NCBI GenBank assembly: GCA_944324795.1
Contig: CALUXR010000013.1
Location: 1 to 48,404, forward strand
DNA length: 48,404 bases
DNA from: an uncultured Acholeplasmatales bacterium
Lineage (GTDB): Bacteria; Bacillota_I; Bacilli_A; Acholeplasmatales; Anaeroplasmataceae
Reading direction: 5' to 3'
Part shown: piece after piece, positions 26,379 to 35,849 of the stretch
How positions within the stretch are numbered: the first letter of the stretch is position 1
Layout: every line of letters begins with the position of its first letter
Notes under the pieces: generated by a model
Databases searched by the model: none
What the model saw: the letters and a program-made list of their open reading frames with translations, nothing else
What the model was told of the DNA's origin: nothing
Program-made: the position numbers and the translations under genes

Positions 26379-27921
26379 TTTCCTCTTCCTCCATTATTTG
26401 CATTACACATTTTATTCCATCTAAAGCAGATGTAGTTATACCACCAGCATAACCTGAACCTTCGCCTATTGGATATAAATATTTAATATTAGCGTGATAA
26501 TTATTTCTTTTGATTTGTACCGGACAACTAGATCTTGTTTCAACTGCTGTTAATATAGCATCATCATCTAAAAAACCTTTTAATTTTTTATCTAAATACG
26601 GTAAGCCTTCTCTTATTGAATCTATTACAAATTTAGGTAAAACTAAATCAAGATTACAAAATTTAATATTGTGAGGATAGGTTGGTTTAATTCTTCTAAT
26701 CTCACTAGCTACTTCATTTTGCATAAATTCTTTAACTAAATTGCTAGGGGCTCTGTAATCATTACTTATTTTAAAAGCTTTTTCTTCAATATCTTTAATA
26801 AATTTGAAGCCATCTAATGGATCACCATTATAATAATCAGCTACTTTAACTTCACATAGTAAAGCTGAATTAGCATTTATTCCTTCTCTTTTATTATTGC
26901 TCATACCGTTAGTAACAATCGTATTAGGTTCATTTTGACTCGCTACTACATAACCACCAGGGCACATACAAAAAGTAAATATTGATCTATCTTTTAAATG
27001 ACATGCAAGTTTATAATTTGCAGCTTTTAAATAATCTTTAAATTTGCCATATTGAGCTTTATTAATATCTTGTTGTAAATGTTCAATTCTAAGTCCAATT
27101 GCGAAATTTTTAGGTTCTAATAAAACATTATTTTTTCGCAACATTTTAAATGTGTCATATGCACTATGTCCTATTGCTAGTATTAAATGTCTAGTTTTAA
27201 ATAATAAATCATTACTACATTTAACAACTATATGATCATCATTTTGAGCAAAATCTAAAAATGTTGTATTAAAATAAAATTTACCACCTAAATTTTCTAT
27301 TTCTTTTCTAATATTTGGAATGACTATAGCCAAAATATCTGTTCCAATATGTGGATAATTAGAAGTTAAAATATCAGAATTAGCACCATGTTTAACAAAT
27401 TCTTCTAAGATAAATCTAATATATGGGGAATTAATATTAGTTTGTAATTTGCCATCAGAAAAAGTACCTGCTCCACCTTCTCCAAAAACAACATTAGAAT
27501 TTAGATCTAATATTTTATTTTTAAAGAATTTTTCAACTTTTTCTTTTCTTTTATCTACTTCTTCACCACGTTCTATAATTATTGGATTAGTATTCATTCT
27601 AGCAAGCAATAAAGCACTAAATAATCCTGCCGGACCACTCCCTATTATTATTGGTTTATATAATAAATTTAATGTTTTTAATTTTAATGGTTCTATTATT
27701 TTATTTTCTTTTATATATTTAAGAGGAATCTTCTTAGTAGTTTCAATCTCTATTAAATAATTATATTGTACATTTGTCTTATCTCTTGCATCTATCGATT
27801 CTCTTAATATTTTATAATTTATTAATTGATTATTAGTTAATTTTAATTTCGCTAATAATTCTTCTTTTAAATCTTTATCAACTCTTATTTTAAATTCAAT
27901 TACATTTTTGATATTTTTCAT
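26368..27921 (-). CDS. FAD-dependent dehydrogenase (COG2509 type)
   Basis: The 517-residue flavoprotein has a short N-terminal RNA-binding-like beta/alpha domain (about 1-85), then the dinucleotide-binding motif IIIGSGPAGL (91-100) and a second FAD motif region (HLILAIGHSAYDTFKML). The motif GEGGAGTFSDGKL and the end stretch YPIGEGSGYAGGITTSALDG are characteristic of this uncharacterised but widespread family. The redox partner and substrate are unknown. It overlaps the next flavoprotein by 26 bp and the GH4 gene by 11 bp, so the three are translated together. Confidence 0.87.
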   Translation of the reverse strand: MKNIKNVIEFKIRVDKDLKEELLAKLKLTNNQLINYKILRESIDARDKTNVQYNYLIEIETTKKIPLKYIKENKIIEPLKLKTLNLLYKPIIIGSGPAGLFSALLLARMNTNPIIIERGEEVDKRKEKVEKFFKNKILDLNSNVVFGEGGAGTFSDGKLQTNINSPYIRFILEEFVKHGANSDILTSNYPHIGTDILAIVIPNIRKEIENLGGKFYFNTTFLDFAQNDDHIVVKCSNDLLFKTRHLILAIGHSAYDTFKMLRKNNVLLEPKNFAIGLRIEHLQQDINKAQYGKFKDYLKAANYKLACHLKDRSIFTFCMCPGGYVVASQNEPNTIVTNGMSNNKREGINANSALLCEVKVADYYNGDPLDGFKFIKDIEEKAFKISNDYRAPSNLVKEFMQNEVASEIRRIKPTYPHNIKFCNLDLVLPKFVIDSIREGLPYLDKKLKGFLDDDAILTAVETRSSCPVQIKRNNYHANIKYLYPIGEGSGYAGGITTSALDGIKCVMQIMEEEENEY

Positions 27922-28951
27922 AAATATTTTGTCCTATCATAAAACCACAACTAAAAGCACTACTTAAATTATATCCACCACAAGGGAAATCATAATCTAA
28001 TAATTCACCACCAATATAAATATTTTTATCTTTTTTTAAACTAAAATCCCAATCAATTAAATCAAGGTCTACTCCCCCACTTATTACTTGACTATTAAAA
28101 TAATCATAAGTAGATTGAATATGAAACTTAAGATCATATATGTTTAATTTATATTTATTAATATAATTATATAAATTTGTAGGTATAGCATATTTTAATG
28201 ATTTAAAATTAGTTAAATTATAATTAGGATAAATTTTAATCATTAAATAAGGATTTTTTAATTCTTTTAATTTATTATAGTAATATGACATATTCATAAT
28301 CACAATACCACTTAAACCATCTTCTTTAAAATTAATTTCTCCCTCTTCTTTAACAATTAATTTATTATCATTATATAAACTAACTAACCCTTTAATTCTT
28401 AAGCCTTTTAACAAAGTGGTATCTTCTTTTGTTTTAAAACCACATAAACTAGGTTTAATTTTAGTTAAATTGATATTTAGAGATTTTAAATAACCATAAA
28501 CAACACCTTGTTTATCTTTAATAATATTAGCTACACTTCCTGATGCTAAAACAAGTTTATCAACTATTTTATCAGCTAATTTATATTTATTATTAATTTT
28601 TTCAATTTTTAAAATAGGTTTATTTAAAATAATTTTATTTTTATCAATTTTACTTAAAAATAAATCTAAAATAGTTTTACTACTATTAGATAAAGGATAA
28701 TATCTTCCTTCATCATCTACAACTAGCGGACATTCATTTTCTTTTAAAAAATTTAATAATAAATCATAATTAAATGTCTTTGAATCAATTAAATTTTTAT
28801 TAAATATATTACACCTTCCATTACCACTAGCTAAAATTTTACTACCAATTTTGTTAGAACGTTCAAAAATTAAATAATCAATTTTATATTTTTCTAAAAC
28901 GCTTGCACAACTAAGTCCACAAGCTCCGCCACCTACTATTCCTACTAACAT
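27896..28951 (-). CDS. HI0933/BaiN-type flavoprotein
   Basis: The 351-residue product has the FAD motif GIVGGGACGLSCA (4-16), the family motif ILASGNGRCNIFN and a C-terminal GGELLDYDFPCGGYNLSSAFSCG that closes the FAD site. Proteins of this group (YhiN, BaiN) are putative NAD(P)H-linked oxidoreductases; BaiN was linked to bile-acid reduction in clostridia, but that role cannot be inferred here. It is somewhat shorter than the usual 390-420 residues, mostly in the middle domain. GGTGA precedes the ATG. It is the first gene of the three-gene operon. Confidence 0.85.
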   Translation of the reverse strand: MLVGIVGGGACGLSCASVLEKYKIDYLIFERSNKIGSKILASGNGRCNIFNKNLIDSKTFNYDLLLNFLKENECPLVVDDEGRYYPLSNSSKTILDLFLSKIDKNKIILNKPILKIEKINNKYKLADKIVDKLVLASGSVANIIKDKQGVVYGYLKSLNINLTKIKPSLCGFKTKEDTTLLKGLRIKGLVSLYNDNKLIVKEEGEINFKEDGLSGIVIMNMSYYYNKLKELKNPYLMIKIYPNYNLTNFKSLKYAIPTNLYNYINKYKLNIYDLKFHIQSTYDYFNSQVISGGVDLDLIDWDFSLKKDKNIYIGGELLDYDFPCGGYNLSSAFSCGFMIGQNIYEKYQKCN

Positions 28952-29044
28952 ATAATCACCATTTATATGATACCATATTTTTACAATTTTTGCTTGTAAA
29001 ATTGAAATAAAATAGTAAACTATTAAAGAGAAAAGAGGAATAAT

Positions 29045-30031
29045 ATGGCAAAAATTCTACTTATAACTACAGGTGGTACGATAACTTCTATAAAAGAAGA
29101 TAATTATTTAGAACCAAGTAATTCGAAAATTATCATCGATGCCTTAAATAATATCGATAATACTAATGATTATAATTTAATTGAATTATTTACTTTAGAT
29201 AGTACTAACATTCAACCAGAAGAATGGCTAAAATTAGCAGAAACAATATCTAATAATGTTTATAAATATGATGGAATAATCGTAACACATGGTACTGATA
29301 CTATGGCTTATACAACTTCAATGTTAAGTTTTATTTTACAAAATCCCCCTTTACCAATTGTATTTACTGGTTCTCAATTACCAATTTACGATCCTTTAAC
29401 TGATGCCTATTCTAATCTACGTTACGCTCTAGCGATGGCTAAAAGCAAAGTTAACGGTGTTTTTTTAGCCTTTAATCGAAAAATTATTTTAGGTTGTAGA
29501 GCTGTAAAGGTTAGAACTTCATCATTTCATGCTTTTGAATCAATCAATTTAGAAAATGTTGCAAGCATAGACGCAAGAGGTTTAACATTTAATTATAAAA
29601 TAGATAATAATAAACCTTTTATTTATAAAAATAAAATTGAAACTAATATTTTTTTACTAAAATTAACACCTAACTTAGAGCCTAAAATTATTGATTTATT
29701 AATCGATTTAAATATTAAAGGATTAGTAATTGAAGCTTATGGAGCTGGTGGAATCTCTTTTATTAGAAGAAATTTTTTAGAACATTTAAAAAAATTTAAA
29801 GATTTAAATATTCCTATTTGTGTATGTAGTCAATGTCTATATGAAGAATCTAATTTTCACATCTATGAAGTTGGCAAAAAAGCGCTAGATTTAGGCGTTA
29901 TTGAAGCTTTTGATATGACTAGTGAAGCCTGTGTTACTAAATTGATGTGGGTACTTGGTCAAACTAATTCTCTTAAAGAAATAAAAAAATATTTTGCTAG
30001 TAATTTAGCAGGAGAAATAAAAGGAAGATAA
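29045..30031 (+). CDS. ansA: L-asparaginase, type I
   Basis: Asparaginase hydrolyses asparagine to aspartate and ammonia. The 328-residue product has both catalytic threonine motifs: TTGGTI with Thr12, and THGTDT (81-86) with Thr81-Asp85 as the second pair. No signal peptide is present, so it is the cytoplasmic type I form. GAGG lies before the ATG. It is followed after 2 bp by pepT, which fits use of peptides and amino acids as nitrogen and carbon source. Confidence 0.94.
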   Translation: MAKILLITTGGTITSIKEDNYLEPSNSKIIIDALNNIDNTNDYNLIELFTLDSTNIQPEEWLKLAETISNNVYKYDGIIVTHGTDTMAYTTSMLSFILQNPPLPIVFTGSQLPIYDPLTDAYSNLRYALAMAKSKVNGVFLAFNRKIILGCRAVKVRTSSFHAFESINLENVASIDARGLTFNYKIDNNKPFIYKNKIETNIFLLKLTPNLEPKIIDLLIDLNIKGLVIEAYGAGGISFIRRNFLEHLKKFKDLNIPICVCSQCLYEESNFHIYEVGKKALDLGVIEAFDMTSEACVTKLMWVLGQTNSLKEIKKYFASNLAGEIKGR

Positions 30032-30033
30032 TC

Positions 30034-31236
30034 ATGAATTATTTATTAGAACAATTTTTAAAATATATAAAAATAAATACTATGTCAAATGAAGATAGTA
30101 ATACTACTCCATCTACTAATTATCAATTTGATTTAGCAAATGAAATAAAACTTGATTTAGAAAAACTTGGACTTAAAGATATAAAATTAAATGAATATGC
30201 TATTTTAACTGCTAAATTAGAAAGTAATTGTAATTCTAATCTAACAATCGGTTTTTTAGCTCATTTAGATACAATTCCTGGCTTTAGCGGTAAGAATGTT
30301 TCACCACAAATTATTAATAACTATGATGGTAAAGATATCGATTTAGGAAATATAAAAATTAAAGTTAATGAATTTACTTTTTTAAAAAAATTAAAAGGAC
30401 ATACTATTATTACAACTGATGGGACAACCGTCCTTGGAGCTGATGATAAAGCTGGTATTAGTGAAATAATGGCAATGTTACATTATTTTAAAAATAATCC
30501 TCAAATTAAACATCATAATATTTATGTAGCTTTCACACCAGATGAGGAAATAGGTAGCGGTATTTTAAAATTTAATTTAGCTGATTTTAAATGTGATTAT
30601 GCATATACTGTTGATGGTGGAATGTATAATGAAATATCATATAATAATTTTAATGCTTCAAGTTGTAAAGTAAAAATATTTGGTAAAGATATCCATCCTG
30701 GTGACGCTAAAGGACATATGTTAAATGCTAGTTTAATAGCTATGGAATTTCAAAATTTATTACCTACATTTAATAACCCAATGTATACAGAAGGGTTTGA
30801 AGGCTTCATTCATCTATGTTCTATTACTGGTGATGTTTCAAATTGTACTTTAGATTATATAATTCGAGACCATAATTTAAAAAAATTAAAAAAATTAGAA
30901 GATATGCTTAATTTAGCTGCTACTTTCATCAATAAAAAATATGGTGATAATACAATTGTAATCGCTATTAAACGTGAATATTATAATATGTATGAATATA
31001 TTAAAAAAGATAAAAGATCAATAAATAAAGCAACTAAAGCTATCAAAGACGCCGGCTTTATACCAGTTAGTTTACCTATTAGAGGAGGAACTGATGGAGC
31101 TAAATTAACAGAAATGGGTCTAAATACCCCTAATTTAGGAACAGGTGGTTATAATCCACACGGACCATATGAATTGGCTAGTTTAAATGAAATGGAAAAT
31201 GTTGTAAAAATATTAATTAATATTGCAAAAAAATAA
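30034..31236 (+). CDS. pepT: Peptidase T (tripeptide aminopeptidase)
   Basis: PepT removes the N-terminal residue of tripeptides with a two-zinc site. The 400-residue product has the M20 ligands in order: GFLAHLDTIPG (His77, Asp79), GADDKAG, TPDEEIGSG, VDGG and the C-terminal PNLGTGGYNPHGPYE. AAGGAAG precedes the ATG. It forms a two-gene operon with asparaginase and is followed by a clear terminator. PepV on the other strand complements it for dipeptides. Confidence 0.94.
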   Translation: MNYLLEQFLKYIKINTMSNEDSNTTPSTNYQFDLANEIKLDLEKLGLKDIKLNEYAILTAKLESNCNSNLTIGFLAHLDTIPGFSGKNVSPQIINNYDGKDIDLGNIKIKVNEFTFLKKLKGHTIITTDGTTVLGADDKAGISEIMAMLHYFKNNPQIKHHNIYVAFTPDEEIGSGILKFNLADFKCDYAYTVDGGMYNEISYNNFNASSCKVKIFGKDIHPGDAKGHMLNASLIAMEFQNLLPTFNNPMYTEGFEGFIHLCSITGDVSNCTLDYIIRDHNLKKLKKLEDMLNLAATFINKKYGDNTIVIAIKREYYNMYEYIKKDKRSINKATKAIKDAGFIPVSLPIRGGTDGAKLTEMGLNTPNLGTGGYNPHGPYELASLNEMENVVKILINIAKK

Positions 31237-31268
31237 ATACGGAGTTATCCGTATCTATTTTTTTATTT
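31237..31268. terminator. Bidirectional terminator between pepT and fbp
   Basis: ATACGGA-GTTA-TCCGTAT (31237-31254) has T-rich sequence to its right and an A-run to its left, so it serves the two convergent operons. Confidence 0.8.
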
Positions 31269-33119
31269 TTTTTCTTTTAAGACTTCTTTTAAGCCATTTA
31301 ACATAATTTCTAATTTTTTACCTTCTGTTGTATCTTTAATTGTAAGTCTTTTTCTATATGTTTCTATTATTTTAGAATTAGATATTATATCTTTATCATT
31401 TTCTAATACTTCATTAATACCACAAAATTCATCATGAGCCTTTATTCTTAATCCATGTGAATTACTAATTAAAGTATAACCAGCAATTCCGGTTTTTTGA
31501 TGATATGCTTGACAAAATCCTCCATCAATTATGATCAATTTACCATTTGCTTTTATAGGACTTTCACCAGATTTAACTTTAACAGGTAAATGACCATTAA
31601 TTATATGACCATTTTTATTAATATTAAATTCTTTTAATATGTTTAGACAAACATCATAATTATCACGATATGTATAATAAGGATTACGTTCTTCTTTTTG
31701 TAATTCTTTATTATCTAAAAAGGCTAATTCAAATGTTTTATACCATCTACCTGTAAATGGTGAATCAAAACCATTCCATAAATAATAGATAAAATCTAGT
31801 TCTTCTTCACTAACTTTAAAATTAACAGCTCTTCTAAGTAAATCATCAATATAATCAAATAATAATTTACCTTTTAATTTACCTTTAGGAGTCAAAACTA
31901 CTTTAAATTGTCCATCTTCATCTAAAGGAATACAACCATGATAAATCAAATTATCATTATATATTAAATAAGTTGAACCTTTATCTAACATAAATTTTAA
32001 ATGTTCTTTTAATCGAGGACTGCTTTTAAAATTTAATACTAAACTTTCGATGATATCTAATTCAATATTAGAAATCATATAAGGATCATTATAGTCTAAA
32101 CCTTTAATTGTTTTATCCTTTAAAGGATATTTTTCACCATTATATTGATATGTGAAATCATTAAAATCTATATTATTTAAAACAAGTCTATCTAAAGGAA
32201 AATAATTAGGATAATTTTTAACTAAATTACCTTCTAACTTCGTTAAAAGGATTAAAGTTGTTTTTATAAGTGGGGAAATGACATTATTTTCATTACCATA
32301 TAATAACTTAGCATAATTTAAAAGTTTATGTAAACTAATACCATATGCATTTTCTAAGACGGATATATTATCATATTTAACAGTATTATAAATAACATAT
32401 AAAACCATCAATGGATTACCACTATAAGCACCAAACCATAAAATGTCATGATTTCCCCATTCAATATCTAAAGAATGGTGTTGTTTTAAAAGTTCAATAA
32501 TATGGTCAGGTTTATTGCCACGATCAAATATATCACCAGCTATATGTAACCTAGAAACAGCTAGTCTTTTAATTAATCTTGAAAGTTCAATAATATAATC
32601 ATCTTGTGAATTAGTTTTTATAATAGCTTTAATAATCGTTGAAAAATATTCTTTAATATTTGTTTCGCTATTATCTTTAGTATGTAACAATTCATCTATC
32701 ACATAACGATATTCTTCTTTAATAACATTTTTAACATAACCTCTAGAATATTTAGAAGATATTAAAGAAGTCAATTTAACTAAATAAATTAATATATTAA
32801 AATACCATTTATAATCTTTATCCTTTATTAAGGCTAATTTTTCTTCAGGATAATAAATTAATGTAGCTAAGAAATCTTGTTTAGTTTTATCTAAATTAGG
32901 AAAACATAAACTAATCTTTTCTCTTATAACGCCAGAACAATTATTGATTAAATGTTTAAAAGCTGGATATTCACCATGTAAATCAGACATAAAATGTTCA
33001 GTTCCCTTAGGTAGTGAAACTATAGCTTCTAATTTTATTATTTCTTGTTGTAATAAAGATACGTTACCATATAGATGGTCAACAATATTTAAATATTGCA
33101 TCTTATAGTCTTCCATCAT
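31263..33119 (-). CDS. fbp: Class III fructose-1,6-bisphosphatase
   Basis: This Firmicutes-type FBPase removes the 1-phosphate of fructose-1,6-bisphosphate in gluconeogenesis. The 618-residue product has the calcineurin-like metal motifs FMSDLHGEY, AGDIFDRGNKPDH and WGNHDILW in the right order, then NGHLPVK and IDGGFCQAYH near the C-terminus. The length is typical (about 640 in relatives). AGAAGGA precedes the ATG. It is the last gene of the proS operon. A gluconeogenic enzyme agrees with growth on peptides. Confidence 0.95.
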   Translation of the reverse strand: MMEDYKMQYLNIVDHLYGNVSLLQQEIIKLEAIVSLPKGTEHFMSDLHGEYPAFKHLINNCSGVIREKISLCFPNLDKTKQDFLATLIYYPEEKLALIKDKDYKWYFNILIYLVKLTSLISSKYSRGYVKNVIKEEYRYVIDELLHTKDNSETNIKEYFSTIIKAIIKTNSQDDYIIELSRLIKRLAVSRLHIAGDIFDRGNKPDHIIELLKQHHSLDIEWGNHDILWFGAYSGNPLMVLYVIYNTVKYDNISVLENAYGISLHKLLNYAKLLYGNENNVISPLIKTTLILLTKLEGNLVKNYPNYFPLDRLVLNNIDFNDFTYQYNGEKYPLKDKTIKGLDYNDPYMISNIELDIIESLVLNFKSSPRLKEHLKFMLDKGSTYLIYNDNLIYHGCIPLDEDGQFKVVLTPKGKLKGKLLFDYIDDLLRRAVNFKVSEEELDFIYYLWNGFDSPFTGRWYKTFELAFLDNKELQKEERNPYYTYRDNYDVCLNILKEFNINKNGHIINGHLPVKVKSGESPIKANGKLIIIDGGFCQAYHQKTGIAGYTLISNSHGLRIKAHDEFCGINEVLENDKDIISNSKIIETYRKRLTIKDTTEGKKLEIMLNGLKEVLKEKK

Positions 33120-33135
33120 AACATCCTTCTAAAAC

Positions 33136-33960
33136 TTACTTCTTAATATCTAAAATATCAGCTAAATCGCGCGGCATTTTAAATTTATTTTTTAAATCAT
33201 TTAAATATTCTTCAGTTATTTTAGTTGTTGAACGTGGATTTATAGTAATTAAACCATCTTCAATTAAAACATATATCGCTTCAGGTAAGTAAAATATAGA
33301 AATATTTAAATTATTTTTTTGCATATATTCCTTAAGCTTTTGAAGGCTTCCTTTTTTAACTAAACGTTCATAATTTTTATCATATCCAGATACTAAGAAA
33401 GTATCATCATCAACAATATTATCAGGTACACTAAAATATTTAGAATTCTTATTTACTAATAATAAAGGTCTATGACTTCTTAATTCATATCTAATAGCTC
33501 TACCGACAAAACCATAATAAGTTTTTTTCTTTTTCTTTTTTGAATCTTCTAAATATTCTAAACTTATATTAGATGAATCAATTGTTACTTTATTATATAA
33601 AACTTCATAATATAAATAACCATAGCGACGATAAGGTTCAATTATAACTTTGTTTCTTACTAATTCATGAACATTTAAAAAACCGCGTACATTAGTTGTT
33701 TTTTTCTTGTCATATAAGCCTTTTATTGAATCAGTAAATAACATATCTTCAAGCCATAAAGCATATTTTTTAGCTTTATTTGTAAATAGCATAAACATAG
33801 TTACAGCTAATACAGCTAAAGCTAATGTTATTAATAAGTTAGCATCATTTTGCCAAAATAAAGTCACTAAAAAGCAAGAAACAAGAACAATAATTGGTAA
33901 GGCAAAACGTAAAATAGTAAATAAAAACATTTTTCTTTGAACTAATTTATATTCTTTCAT
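33136..33960 (-). CDS. DUF3137-like membrane protein
   Basis: The 274-residue product has two membrane segments near the N-terminus (about 12-35 and 42-60), followed by a cytoplasmic beta-rich domain with a lysine run (KKKKKK, about 141-146). The region DTFLVSGYDKNYERLVKKG and the following ISIFYLPEAIYVLIE resemble the pattern of DUF3137 proteins, which have no known function. It lies one base after proS and 16 bp before fbp, so it is in the same operon, with no evident link to either. Confidence 0.6.
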   Translation of the reverse strand: MKEYKLVQRKMFLFTILRFALPIIVLVSCFLVTLFWQNDANLLITLALAVLAVTMFMLFTNKAKKYALWLEDMLFTDSIKGLYDKKKTTNVRGFLNVHELVRNKVIIEPYRRYGYLYYEVLYNKVTIDSSNISLEYLEDSKKKKKKTYYGFVGRAIRYELRSHRPLLLVNKNSKYFSVPDNIVDDDTFLVSGYDKNYERLVKKGSLQKLKEYMQKNNLNISIFYLPEAIYVLIEDGLITINPRSTTKITEEYLNDLKNKFKMPRDLADILDIKK

Positions 33961-33961
33961 T

Positions 33962-35671
33962 TTATTTAATTTCCTTTACTGCTTTAATTATTTCATCTAT
34001 AGCTTTAGATGCGTCTAATTCTACTTTATTTAATACATCTTTACGTATTTTAAATTCTACAATATTATCTTTACTATTACGTCCACAAATAATCATATAT
34101 GGAATACCTATCAATTCCCAATCTTTAAATTTAAAGCCAGCTTTAGCATCACGATCATCTAAAATAACTTCTACATGATTAGCTTTTAATTGTTCATAAA
34201 TCTTATTTGCTAAAGCTTTTTGTTCTTCATCTTTATAATTAATAGGAACTATAACAGCATGATAAGGAGCAACATTTAATGGCCAAATAATACCAGAATC
34301 ATCATGATTTTGTTCAATTATACTTGCTAGTGTTCTAGATACACCAATTCCATAACAACCCATAACCATTGGGACAGGTTTGTTTTCTTCATTAGTATAT
34401 GTACAATTCATTGCTTTACTATATTTAGTTTGTAATTTGAAGATTTGACCTACCTCAATACCACGTTCTAATTTTAATGGTTTACCACAAATAGGACATA
34501 AATCATCAGCTTCTGCTTTTCTAAAACAAGATACTTCACCTTTAAAATCACGACCATACATTACATTTGCTAAATGATAATCTTTTTTATTAGATCCAAC
34601 TATAATATTTTTAGTTAATGTTATTTCTTCATCAACTAATATTTTAATATTTAAATTAAGAGGGCCACAAAAACCATGAATTGAACCTAATTTATAAATT
34701 TCTTCATCTGTTGCAAGTCTTAAATCATTTTCAGTTGAATTTAAGGCATTAATTACTTTTATTTCATTAATTTCACGATCTCCTCTTACAACAACTGCTA
34801 CATATTCTTTATTAATATTTTCATAATAAATGATCGTCTTAGCCAATTTTTTAGGACTAATTTTTAAATAAGAACTAACTTCTTCAATAGTCTTCATATT
34901 TGGTGTATATATTTCTTCTATATTTTTTTCTTCACCAATTTCATATATATCACATTTACTTTCAGCTTTTTCTAAATCAGCTGCATAACCACAACTTGTA
35001 CAATAAGCTATATCTGATTCACCAACTTCTGATAAAGCCATAAATTGATGACTACTATTGCCACCAATAGCTCCTGTATCAGCTAATACAGCTCTAAAAT
35101 TTAAGCCAAACCGCGTAAAAATCTTACTATATGTGTCATACATCACTTTATAACTTGCATCTAAGCCAGCTTCATCTTTATCAAATGAATAGGCATCTTT
35201 CATAATAAATTCTCTACTGCGCATTAAACCAAAACGTGGACGTAATTCATCACGATATTTAGTTTGAATTTGATAAATGTTTAAAGGTAGGCTTTTACTA
35301 GATTTAACTAAATCTCTAACAACTGAAGTAAACACTTCTTCATGAGTCGGACCAAGACAAAACTCTCTTTCATGACGATCTTTAAAACGCATCAATTCAG
35401 GACCATATTTTTGCCATCTTCCTGATTCTTCCCATAATTCTTTAGGTTGGATTGCTGAACATAAAATTTCAAGCGAACCACTATTATCCATTTCTTCTCT
35501 TATAATATTTTCAATCTTTTTTAACACTCTTAAGCCAAGTGGCATATACAAAAAAACACCTGAAACTTCTTGTTTTATCATTCCTGATCGAAGTAATAAA
35601 ATATGTGAAGGTATTTTAGCTTCTTGAGGAACATCTTTTAAAGTGCTTAATAACATTTTACTTGCTAACAT
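33962..35671 (-). CDS. proS: Prolyl-tRNA synthetase, bacterial type
   Basis: ProRS charges tRNA-Pro. The 569-residue product has class II motif 1 (PLGLRVLKKIENIIREEM), motif 2 (RFKDRHEREFCLGPTHEE) and motif 3 (GCYGIGVSRTLASIIEQ). The editing insertion that clears Ala-tRNA-Pro lies between motifs 2 and 3 (about 230-400). The C-terminal anticodon-binding domain is complete. The start MLASKMLLSTLKDVP matches the family. The leader has AAGGATGG far upstream and an AT hairpin before the ATG, but no normally placed ribosome site. I see no T-box. Confidence 0.97.
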   Translation of the reverse strand: MLASKMLLSTLKDVPQEAKIPSHILLLRSGMIKQEVSGVFLYMPLGLRVLKKIENIIREEMDNSGSLEILCSAIQPKELWEESGRWQKYGPELMRFKDRHEREFCLGPTHEEVFTSVVRDLVKSSKSLPLNIYQIQTKYRDELRPRFGLMRSREFIMKDAYSFDKDEAGLDASYKVMYDTYSKIFTRFGLNFRAVLADTGAIGGNSSHQFMALSEVGESDIAYCTSCGYAADLEKAESKCDIYEIGEEKNIEEIYTPNMKTIEEVSSYLKISPKKLAKTIIYYENINKEYVAVVVRGDREINEIKVINALNSTENDLRLATDEEIYKLGSIHGFCGPLNLNIKILVDEEITLTKNIIVGSNKKDYHLANVMYGRDFKGEVSCFRKAEADDLCPICGKPLKLERGIEVGQIFKLQTKYSKAMNCTYTNEENKPVPMVMGCYGIGVSRTLASIIEQNHDDSGIIWPLNVAPYHAVIVPINYKDEEQKALANKIYEQLKANHVEVILDDRDAKAGFKFKDWELIGIPYMIICGRNSKDNIVEFKIRKDVLNKVELDASKAIDEIIKAVKEIK

Positions 35672-35731
35672 ATTTATTTTAATAAATTAATACTAATTTA
35701 TTTTCCATCCTTTCTTAAAATTTAACACTTA

Positions 35732-35740
35732 ATTATAGCA
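35732..35740 (-). promoter_or_regulatory. proS promoter, extended -10
   Basis: TGC-TATAAT on the minus strand within the shared 11-mer ATGCTATAATT. The -35 region (TAGTTT at 17 nt) is poor. The transcript leader would be about 55 nt. Confidence 0.6.
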
Positions 35741-35781
35741 TTTTTAATATTAAAAAACTACAATTAACCATAAAAAAATAC

Positions 35782-35810
35782 TTTTCATAAATTCATTTTT
35801 GTTGTATAAT
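35782..35810 (+). promoter_or_regulatory. RNase J promoter
   Basis: TTTTCA (35782-35787), 17 nt, TATAAT (35805-35810) on the plus strand, about 40 nt before the ATG. It is divergent from the proS promoter. Confidence 0.65.
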
Positions 35811-35849
35811 GAAAACGCGTAGATACGATACTAAAGGAAAGGTGAATTT

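Noticed and set aside
35672-35731. T-box riboswitch upstream of proS
   Set aside because: The leader is only about 55 nt and lacks the conserved T-box sequence and the antiterminator.
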